From Neisseria mucosa (lineage in GTDB: Bacteria > Pseudomonadota > Gammaproteobacteria > Burkholderiales > Neisseriaceae): DNA of 64,000 nt. Both the position numbers and the translations under genes were made by a program. The stretch is from assembly GCF_013267835.1 (NCBI RefSeq), contig NZ_CP053939.1, positions 1,054,001-1,118,000 on the forward strand, given 5' to 3'. Below, in pieces: positions 55,985 to 64,000 of this stretch. The first letter of the stretch is position 1, and each line of letters starts with the position of its first letter. Below the pieces are notes generated by a model. It worked only from the letters and a program-made list of their open reading frames with translations. It had not been told where the DNA came from and did not search any database.

Positions 55985-56545
55985 TTAAGGACGATGCGGC
56001 GCAAACCGCCATTGTCCCAATTCCAAATTCAAATCAAACAGATTCAGACGGCCTATTGCCACGCGGACCAAACGTAAACACGGAAAGCCTGCTTTCGCCG
56101 TCATCCTTCGCACTTGGCGGTTTTTCCCTTCCGAAATTTTAATTTCCACCCAAAAATCAGGTACGGATTTGCGCACGCGAATCGGCGGCACGCGCGGCCA
56201 TAAAACATCCGCTTCGCCCTCTTCCAATACCCTGACCTCGGCCGGACGGGTCACAAAATCGCCCAAATCTACGCCACGGCGCAACAAATCCAATTTGGCT
56301 TCATCAGGAGAACCCTCCACCTGCGCCCAATAAGTTTTGACCTGCTTGAATTTCGGGTCGGCAATCTGCGCCTGCAAACGGCCATTATTGGTCAACAGCA
56401 GCAAACCCTCACTGTCTGTATCCAAACGTCCGGCCGGATAAAATCCCGGTTTCTCGACAAAATCCTTAAGGCACGGATGTTTTTCATGTGCGGAAAACTG
56501 GCAAATCACGCCATAAGGCTTGTTTAGGATAATCAAATCGTTCAT
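55985..56545 (-). CDS. rluE: 23S rRNA pseudouridine synthase, RluE type (RsuA family)
   Basis: Isomerises a uridine of 23S rRNA (2457 in E. coli numbering) to pseudouridine. The 186-residue protein lacks an S4 domain and goes straight into the catalytic fold: ILNKPYGVICQF, the active-site Asp in PAGRLDTDSEGLLLLTNNG, and SEGKNRQVRRMTAKAGFPCLRLVRVAIG. Length and absence of S4 favour RluE over RsuA or RluB. Confidence 0.92.
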   Translation of the reverse strand: MNDLIILNKPYGVICQFSAHEKHPCLKDFVEKPGFYPAGRLDTDSEGLLLLTNNGRLQAQIADPKFKQVKTYWAQVEGSPDEAKLDLLRRGVDLGDFVTRPAEVRVLEEGEADVLWPRVPPIRVRKSVPDFWVEIKISEGKNRQVRRMTAKAGFPCLRLVRVAIGRLNLFDLNLELGQWRFAPHRP

Positions 56546-56590
56546 TTCACACTTTCAGACGGCCTCAGATTCCAAGCAATCCCGGATAAT

Positions 56591-56616
56591 AAAAAAGACA
56601 CCGTATAAACGGTGTC
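56591..56616 (-). terminator. Intrinsic terminator of the tRNA-Ser gene
   Basis: GACACCG (56597-56603) and CGGTGTC (56610-56616) form the stem; on the minus strand six T residues follow. It contains no uptake sequence. Confidence 0.9.
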
Positions 56617-56625
56617 TTTCATATT

Positions 56626-56718
56626 TGGCGGAGTAAGAGGGATTCGAACCCTCGATGCAGGTTGACCCCACATGCTTCCTTAGCAGGGAAGTGCCTTCAG
56701 CCTCTCAGCCATTACTCC
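56626..56718 (-). tRNA. tRNA-Ser, anticodon GCT
   Basis: A 93-nt class II tRNA with encoded CCA. The acceptor stem is GGAGTAA/TTACTCC with discriminator G, the anticodon arm is CTTCC-CTGCTAA-GGAAG giving GCT, the variable arm is long, and the T arm GAGGG-TTCGAAT-CCCTC is canonical. It reads AGC/AGU codons. Confidence 0.97.
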
Positions 56719-56918
56719 TAAGGAAGACCGCAATATACGCCCTCTGCCCTCCTTCGTCAAGCATTAGCACCTCAAACTTTCTTAACACCATGAAATCATT
56801 TAAATAAAAATATAATATTTTTTGCATCATCCTATTTTTATACGGCTTTCATATATGTTAAAATGATTTTGTTTTCTGTAAACCTTTTTTCACACCCCTT
56901 AATTATAAAGGAGTCCGT

Positions 56919-57431
56919 ATGTTACGTTTTTCTGCTTTGGTTGCCGTATCCGCCCTGATGCTTGCCGCTTGCTCACAATCCGGCAATTCTCAACCATCTG
57001 CTTCCTCCTCTCAAACTTCTACTCAAAAAACAACTGCCGCCGGTTCTGCCTGCCGCAGCATGGGTGAAGGCCATAAAGTCAATGGCAAAGGTCAAAACGA
57101 TATTTATATGTGTAAAGTCGATGTAGCTTTGAACTCTGCCGAAGCGAAATCCGCTTTGGATCCCAGCATCCGCGTTCACTACGGCAGCACATCCGGCGCG
57201 ACTTTGACTTCCCGTCAAATCTCCAACTCAGTCGGCAAAACCCCTGATGAAACCTGCCAACGCGCATTCTTAAGCGCAGTTAAACGCTTCCAAAGCACTG
57301 CACATCGCAAAAAAGCCAAATCCGTTCATCTGGTTAGCTACTTTGACAAAGTAACCAAAGGCGGTAACGAGTACGAATGCCACATCGCTACATTCAACAG
57401 CCGTGTGGTTTTGAAAGGCAGCTTCCACTAA
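56919..57431 (+). CDS. Small secreted lipoprotein, unknown function
   Basis: A 170-residue precursor with signal peptide ending LAAC (Cys18). A Ser/Thr/Gln-rich linker (about 20-40) leads to a compact domain with cysteines at SACRSMG, YMCKVDV, ETCQRAF and EYECHIA, four residues that could form two disulfides. I do not recognise a family. An AAGGAG ribosome site lies six bases before the start; the preceding 200 bases after the tRNA gene are AT-rich and must hold its promoter. Confidence 0.75.
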   Translation: MLRFSALVAVSALMLAACSQSGNSQPSASSSQTSTQKTTAAGSACRSMGEGHKVNGKGQNDIYMCKVDVALNSAEAKSALDPSIRVHYGSTSGATLTSRQISNSVGKTPDETCQRAFLSAVKRFQSTAHRKKAKSVHLVSYFDKVTKGGNEYECHIATFNSRVVLKGSFH

Positions 57432-57483
57432 GCAATGTCAAAAATGCCGGACTTCAAGATGAAGTTTGGCATTTTTCTATTTT

Positions 57484-58101
57484 ATGGATACGACAACCCT
57501 TCACTGCCTGCTGGCCGATCCGTCTTTTGCCGCCTGCTACGACCATGCCTCTCTAAACGCAGCCGATTCCCAACGTTTGGCTGCCACGCCGCAACTGGCG
57601 CAGCGTCAGGACTGGCAAGTCAGCCGAGCATTAAAACAGCAAACCGATTTACCGACTGTATCACTGAGCCACAGCCAAGGCTTTGCCGCTTTATTGTGTG
57701 CGCCTCATCCCTTAACAGCCGGTATCGATATCGAATTTATCCGCCCGCGCGATTTCAAAGCGCTGTCGGCTTTGGTCTGCACGCAGGAAGAGCAAGACTT
57801 TTTGGAAACGGCAAACTGGCCGTCTGAAACGTTTTACCGATTGTGGTGTTTCAAAGAAGCCCTGATTAAAGCGGCGAATTTGGATTTCCCGTCAGACATG
57901 AAATCGGTCGGCTATGTTTTCGATTCAGGACAACCCGTCGGTTTACGCGCCGGAAAGCAAACCGATTGGCGTGGCACAAGCGCGATTTTGGCGGATACGA
58001 TGGCACTTGCCTGCGTTTGGCAGGGAAAAGCCGTCGCTCTGCAATGGCAGTTTTTCGGTTCACTCAAGCCCAATGATTTAACCGACCGGCAAACCATCTA
58101 A
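57484..58101 (+). CDS. 4'-phosphopantetheinyl transferase (Sfp/AcpT type)
   Basis: Activates acyl-carrier proteins by adding phosphopantetheine from CoA. From the ATG at 57484 the protein has 205 residues. The Sfp-type metal and CoA motifs are GIDIEFIRPRDF and YRLWCFKEALIKAANLDF (WxxKEA with the Glu and Lys in place). It is the first gene of a same-strand block leading to a pigment-type exporter and ketosynthase, where such an enzyme would be needed to activate the pathway's carrier proteins. No carrier protein is encoded in the window. An uptake core occurs inside at about 57822. Confidence 0.88.
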   Translation: MDTTTLHCLLADPSFAACYDHASLNAADSQRLAATPQLAQRQDWQVSRALKQQTDLPTVSLSHSQGFAALLCAPHPLTAGIDIEFIRPRDFKALSALVCTQEEQDFLETANWPSETFYRLWCFKEALIKAANLDFPSDMKSVGYVFDSGQPVGLRAGKQTDWRGTSAILADTMALACVWQGKAVALQWQFFGSLKPNDLTDRQTI

Positions 58102-58194
58102 TAACTGACAAAATAATAATAATCTGATTTAATTTACTGTACTTTTACTGATTCCACACACCAACAGCAGCATTTGCAAAAGGCCGTCTGAACG

Positions 58195-60513
58195 ATGAAT
58201 CTTCGCCTCCTAAACCGCCTCTATACTGCCCTTATCCTGTTTCTCACCCTGTTTTTGGTTTATGCCTTTGCTTCACAAGCACGCATCCAAACCGATTTGA
58301 CCGCGTTGTTGCCGAGCGAGCAGCAACCCGATGCCTTACTGACGGCTGCGGATAAAGCCGCAGAAGCGCAGCTCAATTCGCAAATCATTTTGCTTGCCGG
58401 CAGTACCGATGCCGAAACCGCTTTTCAAACGGCCTCTCAAATTGCCGATGCATGGCGCAAGAGCGGCGTATTTGAACAAGTCGACAGCAGCATGACGCCG
58501 AATTTGGACAAGGTGCGGGCGGATATGCAGAAACTGGGCTTGGCCGTTTTGCCGCAAGACGAAATCCGCCTGCTGTTTGAGCAGCCGCAAGCCTATTTTC
58601 AAGCGCGCGCAGAAGCCGCGGCCAATCCGTTTGCCGCCCCCTCCCCTTTGTCTTTAGAACAAGACTGGCTGGGCTTCGGACGCTTTGTTGCCGACAAAGC
58701 CAATCCGCAAAGCCGTTTGCAGTGGGACATGGACAACGGCATGCTGTTTGCCGAAGACCAAGGCAAAACTTGGGTATTTTTACGCGGACGGCTCGCCGGC
58801 GGCGATCAATTTTCCGGCAACGATGCCCTCTTGCCGCTGATGGCGCAAAGCCGTCAAATCGCTTCGGAAAACGGCGCAGAAACCTTAAGCGCAGGTGGCG
58901 CATTGTTCGCCGCCGTATCCAAAGCAGCTGCAGAAAAAGAAAGCCGGCTGATGAGCATGGTCGGATTGGGGCTGACCTTTGCTCTGCTGTTGTGGGTCTT
59001 CCGCAGCGGCCGCGTATTTTTGCTGTCCTTGCCGCTGGCAGCCGGTATGTTGACCGGATTGGCAGTTGCATTATTAACCTTCGGCGAAGTGCATATCCTG
59101 ACCATCGTCATCGGCACCAGCTTGGTGGGTATGTTGGTGGATTTCCCGTTGCACTGGCTTGCGCCGTCGGTATTCGGGCCGTCTGAAAAGACCGTTTGGC
59201 AGGCTGAATCGGCAATAAAACATGTCTTGCCGAGCTTTGTCGTCAGCCTGACGATTACCGTCTTGGGCTACGCGCTGCTGTGGTTCACCCCTTTGCCTGT
59301 ACTGCGCCAAACCGCCGTATTTTCAGGCTTTGCCTTATTTGGCGCGTTTGGTGCCACCGTTTTATGGCTGCCGCCGCTGTTTCGCCGCTACCGTGCCAAA
59401 ACCGTGCCTTTTGCCGCATTAACCGAAAAGCTCTATTCCTTGTCAGGCCGTCTGAAAAACCGCCTGCACAAACGCGGCTGGTTAATCGTGGGCGGAATTT
59501 TGCTGGCAGTCGGACTGTGGCGCAGCGACTGGCGTGACGACATCCGTCAATGGGTCAATATGCCGACCGCGATGTTGACAGAAGTACAACAAATCGGCCG
59601 GTTGAGCGGCACAGATTTTGGCGGCAAATATTTGGTGGCCGAAGCACAAAGCGAAGATGCCCTGTTGAAGAAAACCGCCGAACTCGGCCACGCCCTGCAG
59701 CCCTTAATCGCGCAAGGCAAACTTTCCGGCATCCAATCGCCCGACCAATTCATCCTGCCGACAACGGAACAGCAAAAACTGCAAAACCGCCTGCGCGAAT
59801 TGACCAAGTTGCCTGATAGCTGGAAACCGCTTACCGAAATCGGTATTCCGCGCAAAACCGTGCGCGATGCCCTGCTGCAAGCCGCCGATATGCAACCATT
59901 GTCGCTTTCAGACGGCCTGAATACCGATTTGGCAGAAGCTTGGCGTTCCTTGTATTTGGGCGAAGTGGAACCAGGCCGTTTTGCTGCCGTCGTGCGTTTG
60001 AACGGCATGGCCGATGAAGCCGCCGTACGCGCCGCAGTGCAACACGTCTCCGGCATACATTGGGCAGACAAACGTGCCCACTTAAACGAGCTTTTCCACC
60101 ACACGCGCAATCAGGCCGCATGGTTGAAACTGGCTTCCTATGCCTTGGCATGGCTGCTTTTATGGAAAATGTTCGGTTTCAAACGCGGCAGCAAAATCCT
60201 TGCCGTGCCGCTGGCCGCGGCCATCTGCACCGTTGCCGTACTCGGTTTGGCCGGCATTCCCGTCAGCCTGTTTGCCATGTTCGGCCTGCTTTTAGTATCC
60301 GCCATCGGCGTGGACTATGCCGTCTATGCCGCCACCGCACACCACAGCGCGCCGGCAAAATTAGGCGGCATGCTGCTTGCCGCCGCGACGACTGCCATTT
60401 CCTTTGCCCTGCTCGCCATCAGCAGCACGCCCGCCGTTGCCGCGTTCGGCATGACGGTTACCATCGGTGTGGCATTCAATATTTGGCTGGCAGGCACATT
60501 GTTGAAAAATTAG
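58195..60513 (+). CDS. MMPL/RND-superfamily exporter of aryl-polyene type
   Basis: A 772-residue inner-membrane protein with two repeats, each one helix, a large periplasmic loop and five to six further helices (for example GLGLTFALLLWVF, TIVIGTSLVGMLVDFPLHWL, and the C-terminal VSLFAMFGLLLVSAIGVDYAVYA). The GxxxDY-type charged pair in helix 4 (LVDFPLHW and GVDYAVYA) is typical of MMPL proton relays. This COG4258-like exporter is a standard member of aryl-polyene/flexirubin clusters, thought to move the lipid-linked pigment toward the outer membrane. The start lies two bases after an uptake sequence. Confidence 0.85.
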   Translation: MNLRLLNRLYTALILFLTLFLVYAFASQARIQTDLTALLPSEQQPDALLTAADKAAEAQLNSQIILLAGSTDAETAFQTASQIADAWRKSGVFEQVDSSMTPNLDKVRADMQKLGLAVLPQDEIRLLFEQPQAYFQARAEAAANPFAAPSPLSLEQDWLGFGRFVADKANPQSRLQWDMDNGMLFAEDQGKTWVFLRGRLAGGDQFSGNDALLPLMAQSRQIASENGAETLSAGGALFAAVSKAAAEKESRLMSMVGLGLTFALLLWVFRSGRVFLLSLPLAAGMLTGLAVALLTFGEVHILTIVIGTSLVGMLVDFPLHWLAPSVFGPSEKTVWQAESAIKHVLPSFVVSLTITVLGYALLWFTPLPVLRQTAVFSGFALFGAFGATVLWLPPLFRRYRAKTVPFAALTEKLYSLSGRLKNRLHKRGWLIVGGILLAVGLWRSDWRDDIRQWVNMPTAMLTEVQQIGRLSGTDFGGKYLVAEAQSEDALLKKTAELGHALQPLIAQGKLSGIQSPDQFILPTTEQQKLQNRLRELTKLPDSWKPLTEIGIPRKTVRDALLQAADMQPLSLSDGLNTDLAEAWRSLYLGEVEPGRFAAVVRLNGMADEAAVRAAVQHVSGIHWADKRAHLNELFHHTRNQAAWLKLASYALAWLLLWKMFGFKRGSKILAVPLAAAICTVAVLGLAGIPVSLFAMFGLLLVSAIGVDYAVYAATAHHSAPAKLGGMLLAAATTAISFALLAISSTPAVAAFGMTVTIGVAFNIWLAGTLLKN

Positions 60514-60647
60514 ACAAAAAAATAAAGACGATTGAAATTAAGGCGATATTTTGTTTCAACTTCTATCGCCAAGCTACAAAAGGCCGTCTGAAAAACTCAG
60601 GCGACGGATTAAACATTATTTATCATTAAAATCAAAGGTATTTTAAA

Positions 60648-61886
60648 ATGTCCGTAGAATTTGACGTTGCCGTTATCGGCGCAGGCCCTTCGGGTTCGGT
60701 TGCTTCTGCTTTGCTGAACAAACAAGGCTTTAAAGTTTGCGTATTGGAAAAACAACATTTCCCGCGCTTTGTCATCGGCGAAAGCCTGCTGCCGCATTGC
60801 ATGGAAATGTTGGAAGAAGCCGGTTTTGCCGATGCCGTGCATGCCGAGCCCAGCTTTCAATTTAAAGACGGTGCTGCGTTTTCATGGGGCAGCCGTTACA
60901 CAGATTTCAACTTTACTGAAAAATTTTCAGACGGCCCCGGCACCATTTATCAAGTGCGCCGCGGCATCTTCGACAAAATCCTGATTGATGAAGCGGCAAA
61001 ACAAGGCGTCGATGTCCGCTTCGGACACGGCGTAACCGCGTTTGACAACAGCGGCGATGTGGCACGCTTGAGCGTTGCGACCGATACAGGCGAAAACTAT
61101 GAATTGACCGCCAAATTCATTTTGGATGCCAGCGGTTACGGCCGCGTCCTGCCCCGCCTTTTGGACTTGGAAAGCCCGTCCGAGCTTCCTCCTCGCCAAG
61201 CCCACTTCACGCATATCGACGACAACATCACCAGCCCGAAATTCGACCGCAACAAAATCCTGATCAACACGCATCCTGAACATCGCGATGTCTGGATTTG
61301 GCTGATTCCTTTCGGCGACAACCGCTGCTCCATCGGCGTTGTCGGCACGCCCGACAAACTGGCCGGCGAATCAGAAGCCGTGTTGAAAAAATTTGTGTAC
61401 GAATGCCCGATGCTGGCGGAAATTTTAGATAAAGCCGTTTGGGAAAACGACTTCCCGTTCCGCTCTATCCAAGGCTACTCCGCCAACGTGAAAACCTTAT
61501 ACGGCAAACATTTCGCCCTTTTGGGCAACGCCGCCGAATTCCTCGACCCCGTCTTCTCCTCCGGCGTAACCATTGCCCTGCACTCTGCCAAACTGGCTGC
61601 CGACTTGTTGGCCAAACAACTCAAAGGCGAAGCCGTCGATTGGCAAACTGAATTTGCCGACCAATTGATGATCGGCGTGAACGCGTTCCGCACTTATGTA
61701 AACGGTTGGTACGATTTCCGCTTTCAAAACGCCATCTATGCGCCCAACCGCAGCCCTGAAATCAGCCGCATGATTTCGTCTATTTTGGCAGGCTACGCTT
61801 GGGACACGAACAATCCATTCGTGGAAAAATCCGAGCAACGCTTGTCCACACTTGTCGCATTGGTGGGTGATTTGAAGGTAGAATAA
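60648..61886 (+). CDS. FAD-dependent oxidoreductase (tryptophan halogenase/geranylgeranyl reductase-like) of the pigment block
   Basis: A 412-residue flavoprotein. It has the N-terminal dinucleotide-binding motif VIGAGPSGSVASALL, the FPRFVIGESLLP motif of the halogenase-like family, YQVRRGIFDKILIDEA, and the second FAD motif GNAAEFLDPVFSSGVTIALHSA. The catalytic Lys of true halogenases is not evident, so a reductase or monooxygenase role is more likely. It lies between MMPL and DUF3261 genes, the position held by an FAD enzyme in aryl-polyene clusters. Confidence 0.87.
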   Translation: MSVEFDVAVIGAGPSGSVASALLNKQGFKVCVLEKQHFPRFVIGESLLPHCMEMLEEAGFADAVHAEPSFQFKDGAAFSWGSRYTDFNFTEKFSDGPGTIYQVRRGIFDKILIDEAAKQGVDVRFGHGVTAFDNSGDVARLSVATDTGENYELTAKFILDASGYGRVLPRLLDLESPSELPPRQAHFTHIDDNITSPKFDRNKILINTHPEHRDVWIWLIPFGDNRCSIGVVGTPDKLAGESEAVLKKFVYECPMLAEILDKAVWENDFPFRSIQGYSANVKTLYGKHFALLGNAAEFLDPVFSSGVTIALHSAKLAADLLAKQLKGEAVDWQTEFADQLMIGVNAFRTYVNGWYDFRFQNAIYAPNRSPEISRMISSILAGYAWDTNNPFVEKSEQRLSTLVALVGDLKVE

Positions 61887-61898
61887 GGAAGAATGCCT

Positions 61899-61938
61899 TT
61901 CAGACGGCCGCGCCTAAAAACAGAACAGGCCGTCTGAA
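61899..61938. repeat. Outward inverted DUS pair within the pigment block
   Basis: TTCAGACGGCC (61899-61909) and AGGCCGTCTGAA (61927-61938) lie between the FAD enzyme and the DUF3261 gene. The following bases are not a strong T run, so read-through is possible. Confidence 0.55.
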
Positions 61939-61983
61939 AATCTACCCTCATCATTAAATATTTTGACCGATAGATAAAACCTT

Positions 61984-62502
61984 ATGCGATTTATCCCTTT
62001 GCTTGCTGCACTGCTACTTTCCGCATGCGCAACCTCGCTCCCTCATCCGCAAACGCTGCCACCGCTTTCCAAAGAAGGCCAATGGTTCAAACTCGAGCAA
62101 ACCAATGCGGCGGGGCAAACCGTTCAAACCAATCTCTTGGCAGTCGAACCTCATTCAGACGGCATCCGCTTTGTCCAAACCGATGCACTGGGCGCGCCGG
62201 TATCGCGTCAATCGGTCAGCACCAAAGGCTGGAAAAATGACGGCTTTGTGATGCCCAATGCCGCTTCGCGCCGACTGTTTGCCGCCCTGTTGCCGCTTTT
62301 GGCTGCTGAACACGCCGCCACGCTTTACCCTGAAGCCCGCCAACAAAACGCCACCCATCAAGGCTTCTGCCCTGACGGCAAAGGCGCGGTATTCAGCTAC
62401 CGCGAGCGTGATTTGTGGTGTGTCGCCCACCATTCCGAACAATTCCTCATCGGCTTCCCCGACCAAACTTTCTGGACGGTCAGCCCGATTGCAGAAGACT
62501 AA
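61984..62502 (+). CDS. DUF3261 lipoprotein of the pigment block
   Basis: A 172-residue lipoprotein precursor, signal ending LLSAC (Cys15). The mature domain has the DUF3261 pattern of beta strands (WFKLEQTNAAGQTVQTNLLAVEP, GIRFVQTDALGAPVSRQSV) and YRERDLWCVAHHSEQF near the end. These proteins occur almost only in aryl-polyene/flexirubin-type clusters, next to the MMPL exporter, and probably help carry the product across the periplasm. Its stop is three bases before the ketosynthase start, showing coupling. Confidence 0.85.
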   Translation: MRFIPLLAALLLSACATSLPHPQTLPPLSKEGQWFKLEQTNAAGQTVQTNLLAVEPHSDGIRFVQTDALGAPVSRQSVSTKGWKNDGFVMPNAASRRLFAALLPLLAAEHAATLYPEARQQNATHQGFCPDGKGAVFSYRERDLWCVAHHSEQFLIGFPDQTFWTVSPIAED

Positions 62503-62505
62503 TTC

Positions 62506-63708
62506 ATGAATACTCCTGTTTATCTCAGCCGTCCGGCACTGACCAGCGCATTGGGCAGCGGCTTGCAAGTTCATGCCGAAGCCTTACTCACGCCGTCTGA
62601 AAACACGCCCCTGACTTTTTCAGACCAATGGGTAAAAGGCAAAACGCATGCTTTCGGTGCCGTCAAAGAAACCCTGATGCCCCTGCCCGACAACATCCCC
62701 GAAGCACACCGCAGCCGCAACAACCAGCTTATCCTGCACGCGCTTTCGCAAATAGACGGACTGATTCAGACGGCCATTGCCCGTTACGGCAAAGAAAGGG
62801 TCGCTGTCGTTACCGGTACGTCCACCAGTGGCGCAGACGAAAATATCCCTTTGTTCCAACACGTTGTCCAAGGCGGTGCATGGACGAATGTTCCGTTCAA
62901 ACAGCTGCAACACACCATGGCTTCGCCCTCCGAATTTATCGCCCAAGTTTACGGTCTGGACGGCTTGCGCTATACCGTTTCCACCGCCTGCACTTCCGGC
63001 GCACGCGCCCTCATCAGCGCAGCCCGGCTGCTTCGTGCCGGATTGTGTGATGCCGTGATTTGCGGCGGCGCAGATACGCTTTCTCCGCTGACGATCAATG
63101 GTTTTGCCTCTTTGGAAGTGCTTTCAGACGGCATTGCCAAGCCTTTTTCCGCCAACCGCAACGGTATCAATATCGGCGAAGCGGCCGCATTTTTCGTGAT
63201 GACGCGCGATGCCGATTTTGACGGCGAAATGCAGTTGCTGGGCTACGGTGCAAGCAGCGATGCCTACCATATGTCTTCGCCCCGCCCAGACGGTTTGGGT
63301 GCAGCCCAATCCTTTCAGGCTGCTTTGGATAAAGCCGGTTTGAAAGCGGAAGACATCGGCTGGATCAATCTACACGGCACCGGCACGCAGCACAACGACA
63401 GCATGGAAAGCCGGGCCGTTGCCGAAGTATTTGGCAGCCACACCCTTTGCACCTCAACCAAGCCGTCCACCGGTCATACTTTGGGTGCAGCCGGTGCAAT
63501 CGAAGCCGCGTTTGCCTGGTTGATGGTCAACCGCCAATACAATCCGGAAGGCAAACTGCCGCCCCAACAATGGGACAATGTACCCGATTCCGAGCTGCCC
63601 AACATCGCTTTGACCGACGGCAACAGCCGCTGGCCGTCTGAAAAACGCATTGCCGCCAGCTCGTCTTTTGCCTTCGGCGGCAGCAATGCCGTTTTGATTA
63701 TCGGATAA
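62506..63708 (+). CDS. Beta-ketoacyl-ACP synthase of the pigment block
   Basis: Condensing enzyme of fatty-acid/polyketide type, 400 residues. The Cys-His-His triad is intact: VSTACTSGARAL, NLHGTGTQHND and KPSTGHTLGAAG. The N-terminal 80 residues are unlike FabF, which fits the dedicated ketosynthases of aryl-polyene clusters (ApeO/DarB-like). It is the last gene of the block and ends 172 bases before isocitrate dehydrogenase. Housekeeping FabB/FabF function is less likely given its neighbours. Confidence 0.88.
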   Translation: MNTPVYLSRPALTSALGSGLQVHAEALLTPSENTPLTFSDQWVKGKTHAFGAVKETLMPLPDNIPEAHRSRNNQLILHALSQIDGLIQTAIARYGKERVAVVTGTSTSGADENIPLFQHVVQGGAWTNVPFKQLQHTMASPSEFIAQVYGLDGLRYTVSTACTSGARALISAARLLRAGLCDAVICGGADTLSPLTINGFASLEVLSDGIAKPFSANRNGINIGEAAAFFVMTRDADFDGEMQLLGYGASSDAYHMSSPRPDGLGAAQSFQAALDKAGLKAEDIGWINLHGTGTQHNDSMESRAVAEVFGSHTLCTSTKPSTGHTLGAAGAIEAAFAWLMVNRQYNPEGKLPPQQWDNVPDSELPNIALTDGNSRWPSEKRIAASSSFAFGGSNAVLIIG

Positions 63709-63720
63709 GTCCTTATATTT

Positions 63721-63746
63721 AGGCTGTCTTTTCAGACGGCCTTTTT
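63721..63746 (+). terminator. Terminator at the end of the pigment block
   Basis: AGGCTGTCT (63721-63729) pairs with AGACGGCCT (63734-63742) with one G-T wobble, followed by five T residues. One arm is a degenerate uptake sequence. Confidence 0.8.
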
Positions 63747-63820
63747 CTTTTCCGCAACTTAAAAAACAATAACATCAAAACAACAACCAAATCCGCCGAA
63801 ATATGCCATAATAGGCTTAG

Positions 63821-64000
<180 letters not shown>

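Overview
The window is a stretch of Neisseria chromosome. The evidence is the dense scatter of the DNA uptake sequence (core GCCGTCTGAA), mostly in the AGGCCGTCTGAA form, which often occurs as inverted pairs acting as terminators between genes. This AG-type dialect is used by several commensal Neisseria (subflava/flavescens-like species), whereas the meningococcus and gonococcus use mainly ATGCCGTCTGAA. The intact mreBCD-mrdA-rodA elongation operon also points away from those two pathogens. Species assignment is an inference.

Layout. 1-3.3 kb: peroxiredoxin-glutaredoxin (cut by the left edge), lysophosphatidate acyltransferase, mutM and a methyltransferase. 3.4-11 kb: mltD, a ferredoxin-reductase, and the GatCAB amidotransferase genes with a TRIC-like membrane protein among them. 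11.2-17.5 kb: mreB, mreC, mreD, mrdA, rodA and a MarC-family gene. 17.6-29.7 kb: aldehyde dehydrogenase, malic enzyme, tmk, mltG, ampD, a probable leader RNA, zipA, ligA, galU and trkH. 29.8-31.6 kb: Zur-type control site, alternative ribosomal proteins L31/L36, a histidine-rich MliC-like lipoprotein, and an AT-rich orphan DUF5071-like gene. 31.8-49.1 kb: ileS, ribF, small lipoproteins, an OmpA-like lipoprotein, a nitronate monooxygenase-like enzyme, dapC, rubredoxin, an acyl-CoA dehydrogenase/AhpD-like pair, algH-ruvX, creA, an EnvC-like murein hydrolase activator and ctpA.

49.2-53.5 kb is the clearest accessory island. It is a three-gene restriction-modification operon: C5 methyltransferase, PLD-type endonuclease of the NgoFVII/NgoAVII family, and a DEAD-Z1 ATPase. 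A run of 18 perfect GGCAA pentamers precedes it, and it is bracketed by two 44-bp terminator copies that differ at one base. These features suggest an imported, phase-variable, ATP-dependent restriction system between ctpA and radA.

53.6-64 kb: radA, a DUF4198 periplasmic protein with a second Zur-like site, rluE, tRNA-Ser(GCT), a lipoprotein, and then a five-gene block (phosphopantetheinyl transferase, MMPL exporter, FAD oxidoreductase, DUF3261 lipoprotein, ketosynthase). That block looks like one segment of an aryl-polyene/flexirubin-type pigment cluster, and it stops abruptly at monomeric isocitrate dehydrogenase, which runs off the right edge.

Most genes are housekeeping. Several serve the cell wall and division (mltD, mreBCD, mrdA, rodA, mltG, ampD, zipA, envC-like, ctpA). 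All calls come from reading the sequence; no database search was run.
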